NCBI RefSeq assembly: GCF_014649955.1 | Contig: NZ_BMUA01000006.1 | Location: 124,001 to 188,000, forward strand | Length of the DNA stretch: 64,000 nt | Direction: 5' to 3' | Source: Streptomyces violascens | GTDB lineage: Bacteria > Actinomycetota > Actinomycetes > Streptomycetales > Streptomycetaceae | Notes under the pieces: generated by a model | The model's input: only the letters and a program-made list of their open reading frames with translations | Database searches by the model: none | Told to the model about the DNA's origin: nothing | In this document: positions 1-8,832 of the stretch, in pieces | Numbering within the stretch: position 1 is the first letter of the stretch | How the letters are laid out: each line of letters starts with the position of its first letter | Made by a program: the position numbers and the translations under genes

Positions 1-32
1 CCTGTCCCTTGGCGTATGCCTGACCAGATCCT

Positions 33-46
33 ACAATGGACATTGT
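33..46. promoter_or_regulatory. Fur/CatR-type operator palindrome
   Basis: ACAATG-GA-CATTGT is a perfect 6+6 inverted repeat with a 2-base centre, in the AT-richest stretch upstream of the Fur-family gene that starts at 117. Fur-family regulators usually bind AT-rich palindromes and repress themselves, so autoregulation is the natural inference. The site could also serve a divergent gene left of the window. Confidence 0.5.
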
Positions 47-116
47 CTAAGTCAAGTAAGCATCCAAAGCCACACCTGTTCAGAACTGGCCCCCCCTCCC
101 TGTTAGGCTGGCCTTT

Positions 117-533
117 ATGAGTGACCTGTTGGAGCGACTGCGCGGCCGCGGCTGGCGCATGACCGCACAGCGGCGCGTCGTGGCCGAGGTCCTCGACGGC
201 GACCACGTGCACCTGACCGCGGACGAAGTCCATGCCCGCGCCGTGGAACGGCTGCCCGAGATCTCCCGGGCGACGGTGTACAACACCCTGGGCGAGTTGG
301 TGTCCCTCGGCGAGATCCTTGAGGTGTCCACGGACCGCCGCGCCAAGCGCTACGACCCGAACGCGCACCGGCCGCACCAGCACCTGGTCTGCGCCGAGTG
401 CGGCGCGATCCGCGACGTCCACCCGCAGGGCAACCCGCTGGCCGACCTCCCCGACACCGAGCGCTTCGGCTTCACGATCGCGGCCGTCGAGGTCACCTAC
501 CGCGGCACCTGCCCGAACTGCGCGGCGGCCTGA
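117..533 (+). CDS. catR: Fur-family peroxide/metal-responsive repressor, CatR-like
   Basis: A 138-residue Fur/PerR-family DNA-binding repressor of the cytoplasm. An N-terminal winged helix (about residues 1-80, recognition helix around 50-61) precedes a dimerisation and metal domain. That domain holds the HRPHQH metal-binding stretch at 84-89 and two CxxC pairs (CAEC 92-95, CPNC 132-135) that form the structural zinc site. S. coelicolor has four Fur homologues (FurA, CatR, Zur, Nur); position in the core block beside this set of neighbours favours CatR, the peroxide-sensing repressor of catalase. No catalase gene is visible, so that target is inferred. ATG at 117 gives the standard family length; its ribosome-binding site is weak. 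A perfect palindrome lies about 70 bases upstream and a strong terminator follows. Confidence 0.8.
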   Translation: MSDLLERLRGRGWRMTAQRRVVAEVLDGDHVHLTADEVHARAVERLPEISRATVYNTLGELVSLGEILEVSTDRRAKRYDPNAHRPHQHLVCAECGAIRDVHPQGNPLADLPDTERFGFTIAAVEVTYRGTCPNCAAA

Positions 534-576
534 CCCACAGCGGAAGCGGCCCGACCGACCCGCCCCTGAACACGAA

Positions 577-607
577 GAAGCCCTCCGGCCGGCGGCCGGA
601 GGGCTTC
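577..607 (+). terminator. Terminator of catR
   Basis: Perfect 15-base inverted repeat (GAAGCCCTCCGGCCG and its complement) around one base, 43 bases after the catR stop. Stem-loop terminators without a long U tract are normal in Streptomyces. Confidence 0.75.
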
Positions 608-672
608 ACTTCTGTCTACGTCCGCCCATGAGCGGTTCGGATGTGTCCGCCTACGAACGGTTCAGAAAATGA

Positions 673-708
673 CTGAGGCCCGAATTCCCCAAAGAATTCG
701 GGCCTCAG
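673..708 (-). terminator. Terminator of first tRNA-fMet gene
   Basis: Perfect 15-base stem (CTGAGGCCCGAATTC and its complement) with a 6-base loop, 8 bases past the 3' end of the minus-strand tRNA. It may also stop read-through from catR. Confidence 0.75.
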
Positions 709-716
709 CCTGTAAG

Positions 717-790
717 TAGCGGGGACAGGATTTGAACCTGCGACCTCTGGGTTATGAGCCCAGCGAGCTACCGAGCTGCTCCACCCCGCG
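717..790 (-). tRNA. Initiator tRNA-fMet (CAT), copy 1
   Basis: A 74-nt tRNA folds from the minus strand: 7-bp acceptor stem beginning CGCGGGG, D arm, anticodon loop CTCATAA with anticodon CAT, 5-base variable region and T loop TTCAAAT. Two hallmarks mark it as the initiator: position 1 (C) does not pair with position 72 (U), and three consecutive G:C pairs close the anticodon stem. CCA is not encoded. An identical copy lies at 2939-3012. Confidence 0.95.
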
Positions 791-865
791 TCGGTGAACA
801 CAACCTTACGGGACGCCGCCGACCAGCGCAAATCTGTTCCCCACCTGCGGAAACCCCCGAATCCG

Positions 866-2698
866 CTAAGCCGTGAGCTCCTGGTGGAGTGCCTCGCGCA
901 GCCGCGCGGCCCGCTCGGCGACCTCCGCCGGGCCCAGCTCGACCGCCTTCGCGCACCAGCGCTGCCCCTCGGCCAGCTCGCCGTGGCGGGCGGCGAGCAG
1001 GGCCAGGCGCAGCGCGGCCCGGCCGTGCCCGGCGTGGGCGGCGCGGGACCACCACAGGGCGGCCTCGCGCTCGCGGCCCTCGCGGGCGAGCAGCAGCCCG
1101 AGGTTGAAGGCGCCGTTGCGGCTGCCCGCCTCGGCGGCCTCCCCGTACCAGCGCGCGGCAGCCTCCAGGTCGCCCCGGGCCGCGGCCAGCATGCCGACCC
1201 GGACCTGGGCCCGGCGGTGGCCCTGCTGCGCGGCCCGCTCGTACCACTCCTCGCACTCGGTCTTCTCCGCCATCGGCTCGCCAAGGGCGGGCGGCCCCGG
1301 CGGGGGCTGGCGTGCGTCGAGGAGGGTGGCGAGCCGGAAGGCGGCCTCGGCGCTGCCGCCGCCCGCCGCGCACCGCAGATGGCGCTCGGCGGCCTGCTCC
1401 TCGCCGTCCCGCAGCAGTGCGATGCCGACCTGGAGGGCCGCGTCGGTGTGCCCGGCGGCGGCGGCCCGCTCGTACCACTTCAGGGCCGTACGGTCCTCGT
1501 CGCGGCCGGCGAAGAGGATGCCGAGGTTGAAGGCGGCGTCCACGCTGCCGGCCTCGGCGGCCTTGGAGAACCAGGGCTCGGCGCCCGTCGCGTCGCCGGC
1601 CTGGAGCAGCAGGATGGCGAGCGCGTTGGCCGCCTCGCGGTGCCCGGAGTAGGCCGCCCTGCGGTACCACTGCTCGGCCTGGGCGGTGCGGTTCTGGGCG
1701 GCGCAGAGCAGCCCGAGGTTGTACGCCCCGTTCACGTCACCGGCGCCCATCGCCTCGCGGTACCAGCGCTCGGCGGTCTGCTGCTCGCCCCGCGCCGCGT
1801 GCAGCGCGCCCAGGGCGTTGGCCGCGTTGCCGTCGCCGTCCTGGGCGGCGCGCAGCCACCACACGGCGGCGCTCTCCTCGTCGCCCGCGTCGCGCAGCAG
1901 GAAGCCGAGCGCGCAGGCGGCCTTGGCCTCGCCGTCCTTGGCTGACGTCAGGTACCAGCGGCCGGCCTCCTTGAGCTCGCCGCGCTTCTCCAGGATCGCG
2001 CCGAGGTGCAGGGCGGCCCGGCGGTGGCCGCGGGCGGCGGCCTGCCGGTACCAGGGCTCGGCCTCGTCGGACGACCCCTCGCCTTCCGGCGCCTGGTCGA
2101 CAGCGATGTCACCGGGGCCTTCGCCGGTCGCCTCGCCGTCACCACGCCCGTCCAGGAGGCGGGCAAGACGGTAGGCGGCCTCGCGGTGGCCCTGTTCGGC
2201 GGCGGCGCGCAGCCAGCGCTCGGCGCCGACGTCGCTGCGGTGCTCCAGGAGGTCGGCGAGCGCGTACGCGCCGAGCGCGTGGCCCTGTTCGGCGGACTGG
2301 CGCAGCCAGTACTCGGCGGCCGGCTCGTCGCCGCGCTCGCGGTAGTGCCGGCCGAGCGCGTGCGCGGCGGCGGCGGATCCGGCGACGGCGGCGATGCGCC
2401 ACCAGCCGGCCGCCTCGTCCGCGTAGCCGCGCTGATGGAGCAGGACACCCAGGTTGTTGGCGGCGGCCCGGTCGCCCTCGGCGGTGGCGCCGCGCAGATA
2501 GGGCTCGGCGCTGTCGAGATCGCCGCGGCGCAGCAACAGGGAGCCGAGCACGCTCATCGACTCGACGTCGCCGCCGTCGGCGGCACGCCGGTGCCGCGCC
2601 TCGGTCTCGGCGTCAGCGGTGTCAGCATCCTCATCGGAGCGTGTCTGCACAAACCGCCCTGTCTCCAACAGAGTTGCCCTGTCCCCCATAAATACCAT
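866..2698 (-). CDS. Sel1/TPR-like repeat protein
   Basis: A 610-residue soluble protein built almost entirely of Sel1-like repeats of about 35-36 residues, each of the form A-x2-G-x3-A-x3-LG-x2-L-x2-G-x4-A-x2-W-x3-AA. About fourteen repeats run from residue 33 to the end, making an alpha-alpha solenoid scaffold. The first 32 residues are acidic and lack a signal peptide or membrane segment. Repeats near residues 185-210 are interrupted by a GEGPG-rich acidic loop. The gene stands alone between two initiator tRNA genes. Sel1 proteins usually act as adaptors; no partner can be named here. The start is uncertain: ATG 2698 and ATG 2689 both have poor ribosome-binding sites. Confidence 0.85.
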   Translation of the reverse strand: MVFMGDRATLLETGRFVQTRSDEDADTADAETEARHRRAADGGDVESMSVLGSLLLRRGDLDSAEPYLRGATAEGDRAAANNLGVLLHQRGYADEAAGWWRIAAVAGSAAAAHALGRHYRERGDEPAAEYWLRQSAEQGHALGAYALADLLEHRSDVGAERWLRAAAEQGHREAAYRLARLLDGRGDGEATGEGPGDIAVDQAPEGEGSSDEAEPWYRQAAARGHRRAALHLGAILEKRGELKEAGRWYLTSAKDGEAKAACALGFLLRDAGDEESAAVWWLRAAQDGDGNAANALGALHAARGEQQTAERWYREAMGAGDVNGAYNLGLLCAAQNRTAQAEQWYRRAAYSGHREAANALAILLLQAGDATGAEPWFSKAAEAGSVDAAFNLGILFAGRDEDRTALKWYERAAAAGHTDAALQVGIALLRDGEEQAAERHLRCAAGGGSAEAAFRLATLLDARQPPPGPPALGEPMAEKTECEEWYERAAQQGHRRAQVRVGMLAAARGDLEAAARWYGEAAEAGSRNGAFNLGLLLAREGREREAALWWSRAAHAGHGRAALRLALLAARHGELAEGQRWCAKAVELGPAEVAERAARLREALHQELTA

Positions 2699-2720
2699 CG
2701 TCGCACCACCCGCAACCCGC

Positions 2721-2735
2721 GTACACCTGGTATAC
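2721..2735. promoter_or_regulatory. Near-palindrome upstream of Sel1 gene
   Basis: GTACACC-T-GGTATAC is a 7+7 inverted repeat with one mismatch, 23 bases upstream of the Sel1-protein start. Position and symmetry suggest an operator; the regulator is unknown. Confidence 0.3.
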
Positions 2736-2894
2736 CGCAGCCAGTGAGGTCACTTCAGCGTTTTGTCGACATGCCCACAGAGAGACAAGCCAAACCCGTT
2801 GTACCCAACTCCCCCTGGGAAGACCAGTTTTCATACCGGAAGGTTCCAGCCACCGCTAATCGGACAAGCTCGGCGGACTTCGGCGTGAACGCAA

Positions 2895-2930
2895 CGAGGG
2901 CCCGGATCCTTGAAAGGATCCGGGCCCTCG
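2895..2930 (-). terminator. Terminator of second tRNA-fMet gene
   Basis: Perfect 16-base stem (CGAGGGCCCGGATCCT and its complement) with loop TGAA, ending 8 bases before the 3' end of the minus-strand tRNA at 2939. Its sequence differs from the first tRNA's terminator although the tRNAs are identical. Confidence 0.8.
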
Positions 2931-2938
2931 TCAGTGAG

Positions 2939-3012
2939 TAGCGGGGACAGGATTTGAACCTGCGACCTCTGGGTTATGAGCCCAGCGAGCTACCGAGCTG
3001 CTCCACCCCGCG
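2939..3012 (-). tRNA. Initiator tRNA-fMet (CAT), copy 2
   Basis: Identical over 74 nt to the copy at 717-790, with the same initiator hallmarks. Identity extends at least 13 bases into the 5' flank (GTCGGTGAACACA on the plus strand) and then stops, which suggests a duplication with conserved promoter-proximal sequence. Confidence 0.95.
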
Positions 3013-3125
3013 TCGGTGAACACAACGCTACCACGGTGTGAAGTGGCCCCCTGACCAGCACGGACCGGAGCCGACCCGGGGTGCCCGGGTCAGCTCCGGC
3101 CCGGCCGGTCGGCTCTTCGACTGCG

Positions 3126-6008
3126 TCAGCTCTTCGGCTGGGCCGCCTTCTCCGCGTCGGCCGCCTTCTGCAGGGCGTCCTGCAGCGCCTTCTGGGCGTC
3201 GCCGTAGGCCTTCCAGTCACCCTTGGCGAGCGCCTTCTGGCCGTCGTCGTACGCCTTCTGCGCGTCCTTGATGGCCTGGTCCACCGTCGCGTTGCCGGAG
3301 GCCGGCGGTGTGGTCGTGGGTGGCGTGGTGGGCGGTGTCGTCGAGGGCGGCGGGGTGGCCCCGTCGGCGCCGAAGACCGCGCTGAGCGCGTCTGCCAGGT
3401 TGTCCTTGAAGACGGTCCTGTCGCCGTAGGAGACGCCGACCTTCTTCAGGAGCGGGTAGTTGGCGCTGCCACCGCGTGCGTACACCGGCTCGATGTAGAG
3501 GAATCCCCCGCCGAGCGGCACGGTCAGCAGATTGCCGTAGTCGATCTCGGAGTCGGTGCCTCTCAGGTTCCGTACGAACTCGGCGACTTCGGGCAGACCG
3601 TTCAGCTTGCTCTGCACCTGTTGCGGGCCCTGCACGTTGTCGGTGACCCGGAGCAGTCTGATCTTGCCGTAGTCCTTGCTCGCGGCATCGGCGTCGATCG
3701 CCATGAACCCGCCCAGGTTGGGCCGGCCGTTGGGAGTGAACGTCGTGGTGAGCGAGAACTTCTTGCCCTCGGCCTCGGCGCCCGGCATCTTCATGGACAG
3801 GTAGTACGGCGGGACCGCGCTGTTGTCCTTGTTGGTCGGGTCGTCCGGCACCTGCCAGGCGTCACTGCCGCTGTAGAACTGCGCGGGGTTGGTGACGTGG
3901 TAGCGGGTGAGCAGCTCGCGCTGGACCTTGAACATGTCCTGCGGGTAGCGCAGGTGCCCGAGCAGGTCGCCCGGGATCGCCGACTTGGCCTTCACCGTGC
4001 CGGGGAACGCCTTCATCCAGGTCTTGAGGACCGGGTCCTTGTCGTCCCACTGGTACAGCGTGACCGTGCCGTCGTAGGCGTCCACGGTCGCCTTCACCGA
4101 GTTGCGGATGTAGTTGACCTGGTTCTGCTGGGCCATCACCGCGCGCTGGTTGTCGGTCAGCGAGTCGGTGGTGGTCTCGCCGAGCGTGGTGCGCGAGGCG
4201 TAGGGGTAGCCGTTGGTCGTCGTGTACGCGTCGACGACCCACTGGATGCGCTTGCCGACGACCGCCGGGTAGGCGTCGCCGTCGATGGTCAGCCAGGGGG
4301 CGACCGCCTCCACGCGCTCCTTGGGGGTGCGGTTGTAAAGGATCTTCGAGCCGTTGCCGATGGCTCCCGAGTACAGGATCTGCGGCTCGCTGAAGGTCAC
4401 GGCGTACGCGGCCCGGTTGAACGGGTTGGACAGGCTCACCCCGCCCTTGCCCTGGAAGCTCGTCGTGACCTGGCCCTTGCCCTCGCTCTCGTAGTCGAGC
4501 TCCTTCTGGGGGCCGCCGACGATCGAGTACTGGTCGGTCTTCTCTCCGTAGTAGACGCGCTGCTCGTAGCCGGAGTCGAGCTGGCCGGTGGTGGGGATCC
4601 CGGACTCCGTGAAGTCCGGCGCGCCGTTGTCGTCCACGCCGGTGCCCTTGGCCGCGATCGCGCCGAAGCCGTGGGTGTAGGTGAAGTGGTCGTTGATCCA
4701 GTTGCGCTTGTCGATGCCCTTGAGGTTCAGCTCGCGCAGACCGATGACGGTGTCCTGCTCCTTGCCGTCCTTGTCCTTGTAGCGGTCCACGTCCAGCGTC
4801 GAGGGGAACTGGTAGTACTTCCGCTCCTGCTGGAGCTGCTGGAAGGCGGGCGAGACGACGTTGGGGTCGATGAGCCGGTAGCTGGCCGCCGTGTCGGCCG
4901 CCGAGCGCAGCTTCGGGTTGTCCTTGGCGTCGGTGGTGCCCTTGTAGTCCGTCACATCCGCGTTGTCGATGCCGTACGCCTTGCGGGTGGCGTCGATGTT
5001 CTTCTGGATGTACGGGGCTTCCTTGGCCTGCTCGTTGGGCTGGACCTGGAACTTCTGCACGATCGCCGGGTAGAGCCCGCCGATCAGGATCGCGGAGAGC
5101 ACCATCAGGCCGAAGCCGATGACGGGCAGCTGCCAGGTGCGGCGCCACAGGGTGGCGAAGAACAGCACGGCGCAGATGACCGCGATGCAGAACAGGATCG
5201 TCTTCGCCGGGAGGTAGGCGTTGGCGTCGACGTACCGAAGGCCCGTCCAGTTGTTGGTCGCCTTGAAGTCACTGGACTTGACCGCCAGGCCGTACCGGTC
5301 CAGCCAGTACGCCACGGCCTTGAGGACCACGAAGACGCCGAGCAGCACCGAGAGGTGCCCGGTGGCCGCTCCCGTGGCGCGCGCGCCGGGGCTGGTGATG
5401 CGCAGGCCGCCGTACAGGTAGTGCGTCAGGGCGGCGGCGATGAGCGACAGGACGGCGGCGGCGAAGCCGAAGCCGAGCATGAAGCGGTACCAGGGCAGGT
5501 CGAAGGCGTAGAACGACACGTCCAGATGGAACTGGGGGTCCTTCTGGCCGAACGGCACCCCGTTGACCCACATCAGCCAGGTGCGCCACTGACCGGAGGC
5601 GGAGGCGCCGGCGATGAGCCCGACGAGCGCGGTGATCCCGAGCAGCATCCACTTCTTGTACGGGGCGATGCCCATCCGGTAGCGGTCGAGGCTCTGCTGC
5701 TCCAGGGACATCGCGCTGAGCGGCGGCCGCAGCCGGTGCGCCAGCCAGATGTTCAGGCCGACGGCCACCGCCATCAGCAGCCCGAAGACGCAGAACAGTC
5801 CGATCTTCGTCCACAGCTGTGTGGTGAAGACCGACGAGTAGTGGACCGAGCGGTACCAGAGCCAGTCGGTCCAGAACCCCGCGAACATGACGAAGGCCAT
5901 GGCAAGCACGGCCAGAATGCCCAGTGTCATGAGCAGGGTCCGGACCCGGCGGGACGGCCGGCCGACTCTGATCCGTGGCCCGGACGGGCCTGAGCCGCGG
6001 TCCGGCAT
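3126..6008 (-). CDS. UPF0182-family integral membrane protein
   Basis: A 960-residue UPF0182 (DUF1751-type) membrane protein, conserved in actinobacteria and of unknown function. The first ~310 residues carry about seven hydrophobic segments (the first near 25-45), followed by a large hydrophilic domain of about 550 residues, probably extracytoplasmic. Next comes a Pro/Thr tract ([17 protein letters not shown]) and a Lys/Ala/Asp-rich, coiled-coil-like tail ([18 protein letters not shown]). I chose ATG 6008 (MPDRGSGP) because family members begin there; a GTG at 6077 would add 23 residues and has no better ribosome-binding site. It is divergent from the PPA1309 gene. Confidence 0.85.
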   Translation of the reverse strand: MPDRGSGPSGPRIRVGRPSRRVRTLLMTLGILAVLAMAFVMFAGFWTDWLWYRSVHYSSVFTTQLWTKIGLFCVFGLLMAVAVGLNIWLAHRLRPPLSAMSLEQQSLDRYRMGIAPYKKWMLLGITALVGLIAGASASGQWRTWLMWVNGVPFGQKDPQFHLDVSFYAFDLPWYRFMLGFGFAAAVLSLIAAALTHYLYGGLRITSPGARATGAATGHLSVLLGVFVVLKAVAYWLDRYGLAVKSSDFKATNNWTGLRYVDANAYLPAKTILFCIAVICAVLFFATLWRRTWQLPVIGFGLMVLSAILIGGLYPAIVQKFQVQPNEQAKEAPYIQKNIDATRKAYGIDNADVTDYKGTTDAKDNPKLRSAADTAASYRLIDPNVVSPAFQQLQQERKYYQFPSTLDVDRYKDKDGKEQDTVIGLRELNLKGIDKRNWINDHFTYTHGFGAIAAKGTGVDDNGAPDFTESGIPTTGQLDSGYEQRVYYGEKTDQYSIVGGPQKELDYESEGKGQVTTSFQGKGGVSLSNPFNRAAYAVTFSEPQILYSGAIGNGSKILYNRTPKERVEAVAPWLTIDGDAYPAVVGKRIQWVVDAYTTTNGYPYASRTTLGETTTDSLTDNQRAVMAQQNQVNYIRNSVKATVDAYDGTVTLYQWDDKDPVLKTWMKAFPGTVKAKSAIPGDLLGHLRYPQDMFKVQRELLTRYHVTNPAQFYSGSDAWQVPDDPTNKDNSAVPPYYLSMKMPGAEAEGKKFSLTTTFTPNGRPNLGGFMAIDADAASKDYGKIRLLRVTDNVQGPQQVQSKLNGLPEVAEFVRNLRGTDSEIDYGNLLTVPLGGGFLYIEPVYARGGSANYPLLKKVGVSYGDRTVFKDNLADALSAVFGADGATPPPSTTPPTTPPTTTPPASGNATVDQAIKDAQKAYDDGQKALAKGDWKAYGDAQKALQDALQKAADAEKAAQPKS

Positions 6009-6143
6009 CTGGAAAGCCAAGGTGCGCACCTCGAAGTTCGCTGTCGTATGGGCGGGCCCAGCGATCGTAGAGCCCACTCATGCAACTTACTGAGGCTTTA
6101 CTCAGTTCCCGATCGGGGGGTGAAAGAGGGCAGGATGTTGTCC

Positions 6144-6689
6144 ATGTCCAACGTTTCCCCCTCCGGCCCTCCGATGGCCGCGAGCCCGCTCACCCGCGCG
6201 GTGCTCGAAATCGACGAGTACGCATCCGGTCTGGGCTGGGACAAGCCGGCCCGCCTCTTCGCGCTCGTCGACACCGCGAAGCTCCGTGCCCAGGCACCGG
6301 GCCTGGTCTCCACCGCCGACGACGCCCAGGTCTCCGGGCTGACCCCGATCGAGCAGGAGGAGATCCCGCGGAACAAGCCGCTGGACAAGTTCCTCGGCAC
6401 CATCGCGTGGCCCGACTCGGTGGCCGGCTGCGCGCTCACGGTGGAGCGCCTGATGCTGCCGCCGTCCGCCGAGACCTCCGTGCCCGAGGGCCTCGGCGAC
6501 AAGGAGCTCGCCAAGTGGGTGGCCACGCACCCCGACCGCCAGGAGGTCCGGATGACGGTGGCGGTGCTGCGCGGCGGCGCCCGCGAGTCCGCCATCCGGC
6601 TGCGCGAGAAGGACTCTCCTACGGAGGTGCTCACCGGCCCCGACCTGGTGCCGGGCCTCGCCGAGGCGCTGGCCGCGACCTTCGCCTAG
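6144..6689 (+). CDS. PPA1309-family conserved protein
   Basis: A 181-residue soluble protein of the actinobacterial PPA1309 family, function unknown. Recognisable family features are the N-terminal block LTRAVLEIDEYASGLGWD, then ARLFALVDTA, and the central IAWPDSVAGCALTVERL. No signal peptide or catalytic motif is evident. Two in-frame ATGs (6135 and 6144) are possible; GAGGGCAGG upstream could serve either. It is divergent from the UPF0182 gene and convergent with the protease gene 25 bases downstream. This neighbour pairing is, from memory, conserved in Streptomyces. Confidence 0.8.
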   Translation: MSNVSPSGPPMAASPLTRAVLEIDEYASGLGWDKPARLFALVDTAKLRAQAPGLVSTADDAQVSGLTPIEQEEIPRNKPLDKFLGTIAWPDSVAGCALTVERLMLPPSAETSVPEGLGDKELAKWVATHPDRQEVRMTVAVLRGGARESAIRLREKDSPTEVLTGPDLVPGLAEALAATFA

Positions 6690-6714
6690 CGCACCTGCGG
6701 GGGCGCGGCCGGCA

Positions 6715-7803
6715 TCACTTGGCCGAGCAGCTCGGCAGTCCGGCCGTGTCCCCCGTGCGGATCTTGTCCAGGGACTGCCGGGCGTCGTGGATGGTGTCGA
6801 CCTTCACCAGGGTGAGGCCCGAGGGGGTGTCGGAGGCGGCGGCCGCGCAGTTGTCCCTGGGCGTCAGGAAGTAGCGGGCGCCCGCCTGGCGCGCGCCGAT
6901 CAGCTTCATCTCGATGCCGCCGATCGGGCCGACCTTGCCGGTGTCGTCGATCGTGCCGGTGCCGGCGACGAACTTTCCGCCGGTCAGATCCTCGGGCGTC
7001 AGCTTGTCGACGATGCCGAGCGAGAACATGAGCCCCGCGCTGGGCCCGCCGACGTCGGCGAGCTTGATGTCGACGGTGAACGGGAAGGCATGGTCGGTCC
7101 CGGCCTGGATGCCGACGATGGCACGGTCGCCGTCCTGCGCCTTCTCGGTGGTGATGGTGAGCTTCTCGCCGCCCTCGGGCTCCTTGCCCGCCTTCTTGGC
7201 GGCCTCCGCCTCCTTGGCGGGGATGATCGTGAAGACCACGTTCTGGCCGGGCTTGTGCTTGGTGACCAGGCTTGCGACGTCGGCCGGCTTGGTGATCGGG
7301 GCGCCGTCGACGGCCTTGATGGCGTCGCCCGCGTGCAGCTTGCCCTCGGCCGGACTGCCCTTGACCACCGAGGAGACGATGACCCAGCTCTTGACCGGGA
7401 TGGACAGCTCGTTCAGGGCCGCCACCTTGGCGCTCTCCTGGGACTGGCTGAACTCCTCGGCGTTCTCCTGGTTGGACTGCTCGTCGGTCTTGCCGTCCGG
7501 GTAGAGCGTGTCGTGCGGGACGACCACGCTGTCGTGCGCGAGCCAGCCGTAGACGGCCTCGACGAGGTTCATCCGGTAGTCCGCACCGGTGACCCTGACC
7601 GTCGTCATGTTGAGGTGACCGGTCGTCGGGTAGGTCTTGCGGCCGGAGATCTGCAGCACCGGCTCGCCGCCGGAGTCGCCGAGCGTGTTCACGGTGGGCC
7701 CGGGAGACATCTCGGAGTACGGCACTTTGATGAGCACCCCGGCGCAGAGCAGCGCGATCAGCACGAGGGTGGAGGCGAGCATCGTCGCGGTGCGGCGTGG
7801 CAT
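6715..7803 (-). CDS. YlbL-like PDZ and Lon-type (S16) membrane protease
   Basis: A 362-residue membrane-anchored serine protease. Residues 8-26 form an N-terminal membrane anchor, a PDZ domain spans roughly 140-215, and a Lon-type S16 domain closes the protein. The catalytic dyad is visible: Ser255 in GGPSAG and Lys300 in GGIEMK. The family is typified by Bacillus YlbL, which degrades a division inhibitor after DNA damage; that role is not shown here. A Lys/Glu-rich insert (about 196-214) lies inside or after the PDZ domain. ATG 7803 places the anchor at the N terminus; upstream in-frame codons would add about 62 basic residues and are rejected. Confidence 0.85.
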   Translation of the reverse strand: MPRRTATMLASTLVLIALLCAGVLIKVPYSEMSPGPTVNTLGDSGGEPVLQISGRKTYPTTGHLNMTTVRVTGADYRMNLVEAVYGWLAHDSVVVPHDTLYPDGKTDEQSNQENAEEFSQSQESAKVAALNELSIPVKSWVIVSSVVKGSPAEGKLHAGDAIKAVDGAPITKPADVASLVTKHKPGQNVVFTIIPAKEAEAAKKAGKEPEGGEKLTITTEKAQDGDRAIVGIQAGTDHAFPFTVDIKLADVGGPSAGLMFSLGIVDKLTPEDLTGGKFVAGTGTIDDTGKVGPIGGIEMKLIGARQAGARYFLTPRDNCAAAASDTPSGLTLVKVDTIHDARQSLDKIRTGDTAGLPSCSAK

Positions 7804-7912
7804 GGAACGACAGTACGGGACCGATCTGTGCGCCCACCCCCGGGTCCGGTCCGTACGGGGACCGTTGGCGATCGCGTACGAAACCAGGGCGCCTTGCGCC
7901 GGTCGGGAACGC

Positions 7913-8083
7913 TCAGACGGCGTCGGTTCCGGAGTGCGATTTCGCCATCGCTTCTCGGAACCGGCTGTACCCGGCGAGTTCGGCAACATCGCCGGACGTG
8001 CGATCGCGGGCGGCCCAGGTCGCCCATATCGCCGCGCCGACAGCAGCGAAAAGCGGAATCAGCAGCCACAGGAGTGCAGCCAT
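7913..8083 (-). CDS. Small single-pass membrane protein (56 aa)
   Basis: A 56-residue ORF with one N-terminal hydrophobic helix (MAALLWLLIPLFAAVGAAIW) followed by a charged tail ending in SHSGTDAV. A strong ribosome-binding site, GGGAGGT, lies 5 bases before the ATG, and most third positions are G or C, so the gene looks real. Topology is probably N-out with a short cytoplasmic tail, or a small tail-exposed anchor; function unknown. It lies 109 bases upstream of the protease gene and 209 bases downstream of moaE, all on the same strand. Confidence 0.7.
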   Translation of the reverse strand: MAALLWLLIPLFAAVGAAIWATWAARDRTSGDVAELAGYSRFREAMAKSHSGTDAV

Positions 8084-8292
8084 TCCGACCTCCCGTCCCC
8101 AATGAGCGACCGTAACTGACAGATCAGCAGATTAGTCATCTGCCACTCCAACGCTCAGGCCAGGGGTGCGGTTACGCAAATCGGGGCGCAAGGCACCCGA
8201 CAGGGTTTCAGCCACGCGCACCGCGTCAGCAGCCGTACGGAAGCCGCCGGCAGGCCCTCACCCGCGCCCGACCGCCCCCCTCGACGACGGCG

Positions 8293-8754
8293 CTACGCGC
8301 CGACCCATTCCTCCGTGCCGTCCGAAAACTTCTGGTGCTTCCAGATCGGGACCTCGTGCTTCAGGGCGTCGATCAGCTTGCGGCAGGCCTCGAAGGCCTC
8401 CCCGCGGTGTGGGCAGGAGACGGCGACGACGACCGCGATATCGCCGACGGCCAGATCACCCACACGGTGGACGGCGGCCAGCGCGCGGACCGGATATTCG
8501 GCGACGACCTTTTCGGCCACCCGGCGCATCTCCGCCTCGGCGCTGGGGTGGCAGGAGTACCCGAGCGTGTCGACGTCCGTGCCGCCGTCGTGGTTGCGCA
8601 CGGTGCCGACGAAGAGCGTGGTGCCGCCCGCCGCGAAGTCGCCCGAAGCCGCGAAGACCTCGTCGACGGAGATCGGGGTGTCGCGGATCGCCAGGAGGCG
8701 GATCGGGTCCTGCGCCGCCTGCTCACCGGGGTGGTCGGGGTACGTGCGTGCCAT
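8293..8754 (-). CDS. moaE: Molybdopterin synthase catalytic subunit MoaE
   Basis: A 153-residue MoaE, the large subunit of molybdopterin synthase. It converts cyclic pyranopterin monophosphate to molybdopterin using sulfur from thiocarboxylated MoaD. The C-terminal signature LKHEVPIWKHQKF gives the conserved active-site lysines (Lys132 and Lys139). SCPHRGEAFEACR is also typical. No moaD is next to it; moeZ at 46643-47821 would supply MoaD activation and sulfur transfer. The narGHJI operon in this window encodes a consumer of the cofactor. It follows the dehydrogenase gene by 78 bases on the same strand. Confidence 0.93.
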   Translation of the reverse strand: MARTYPDHPGEQAAQDPIRLLAIRDTPISVDEVFAASGDFAAGGTTLFVGTVRNHDGGTDVDTLGYSCHPSAEAEMRRVAEKVVAEYPVRALAAVHRVGDLAVGDIAVVVAVSCPHRGEAFEACRKLIDALKHEVPIWKHQKFSDGTEEWVGA

Positions 8755-8832
8755 GTTCCCATCGTGCCGTACGGCGCCGACATCCCGGAATAGCTCTTTC
8801 GACCGGGGCCCGCGCGCCCGTGTAGGAGGGTC

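Noticed and set aside
2631..2834. 67-codon minus-strand frame upstream of the Sel1 gene
   Set aside because: Poor codon bias and no ribosome-binding site; it spans the promoter region and overlaps the Sel1 start.
3081..5993. 970-codon open frame on the plus strand over the UPF0182 gene
   Set aside because: Mirror of a real gene's codon bias; the minus-strand protein has membrane helices and family motifs.
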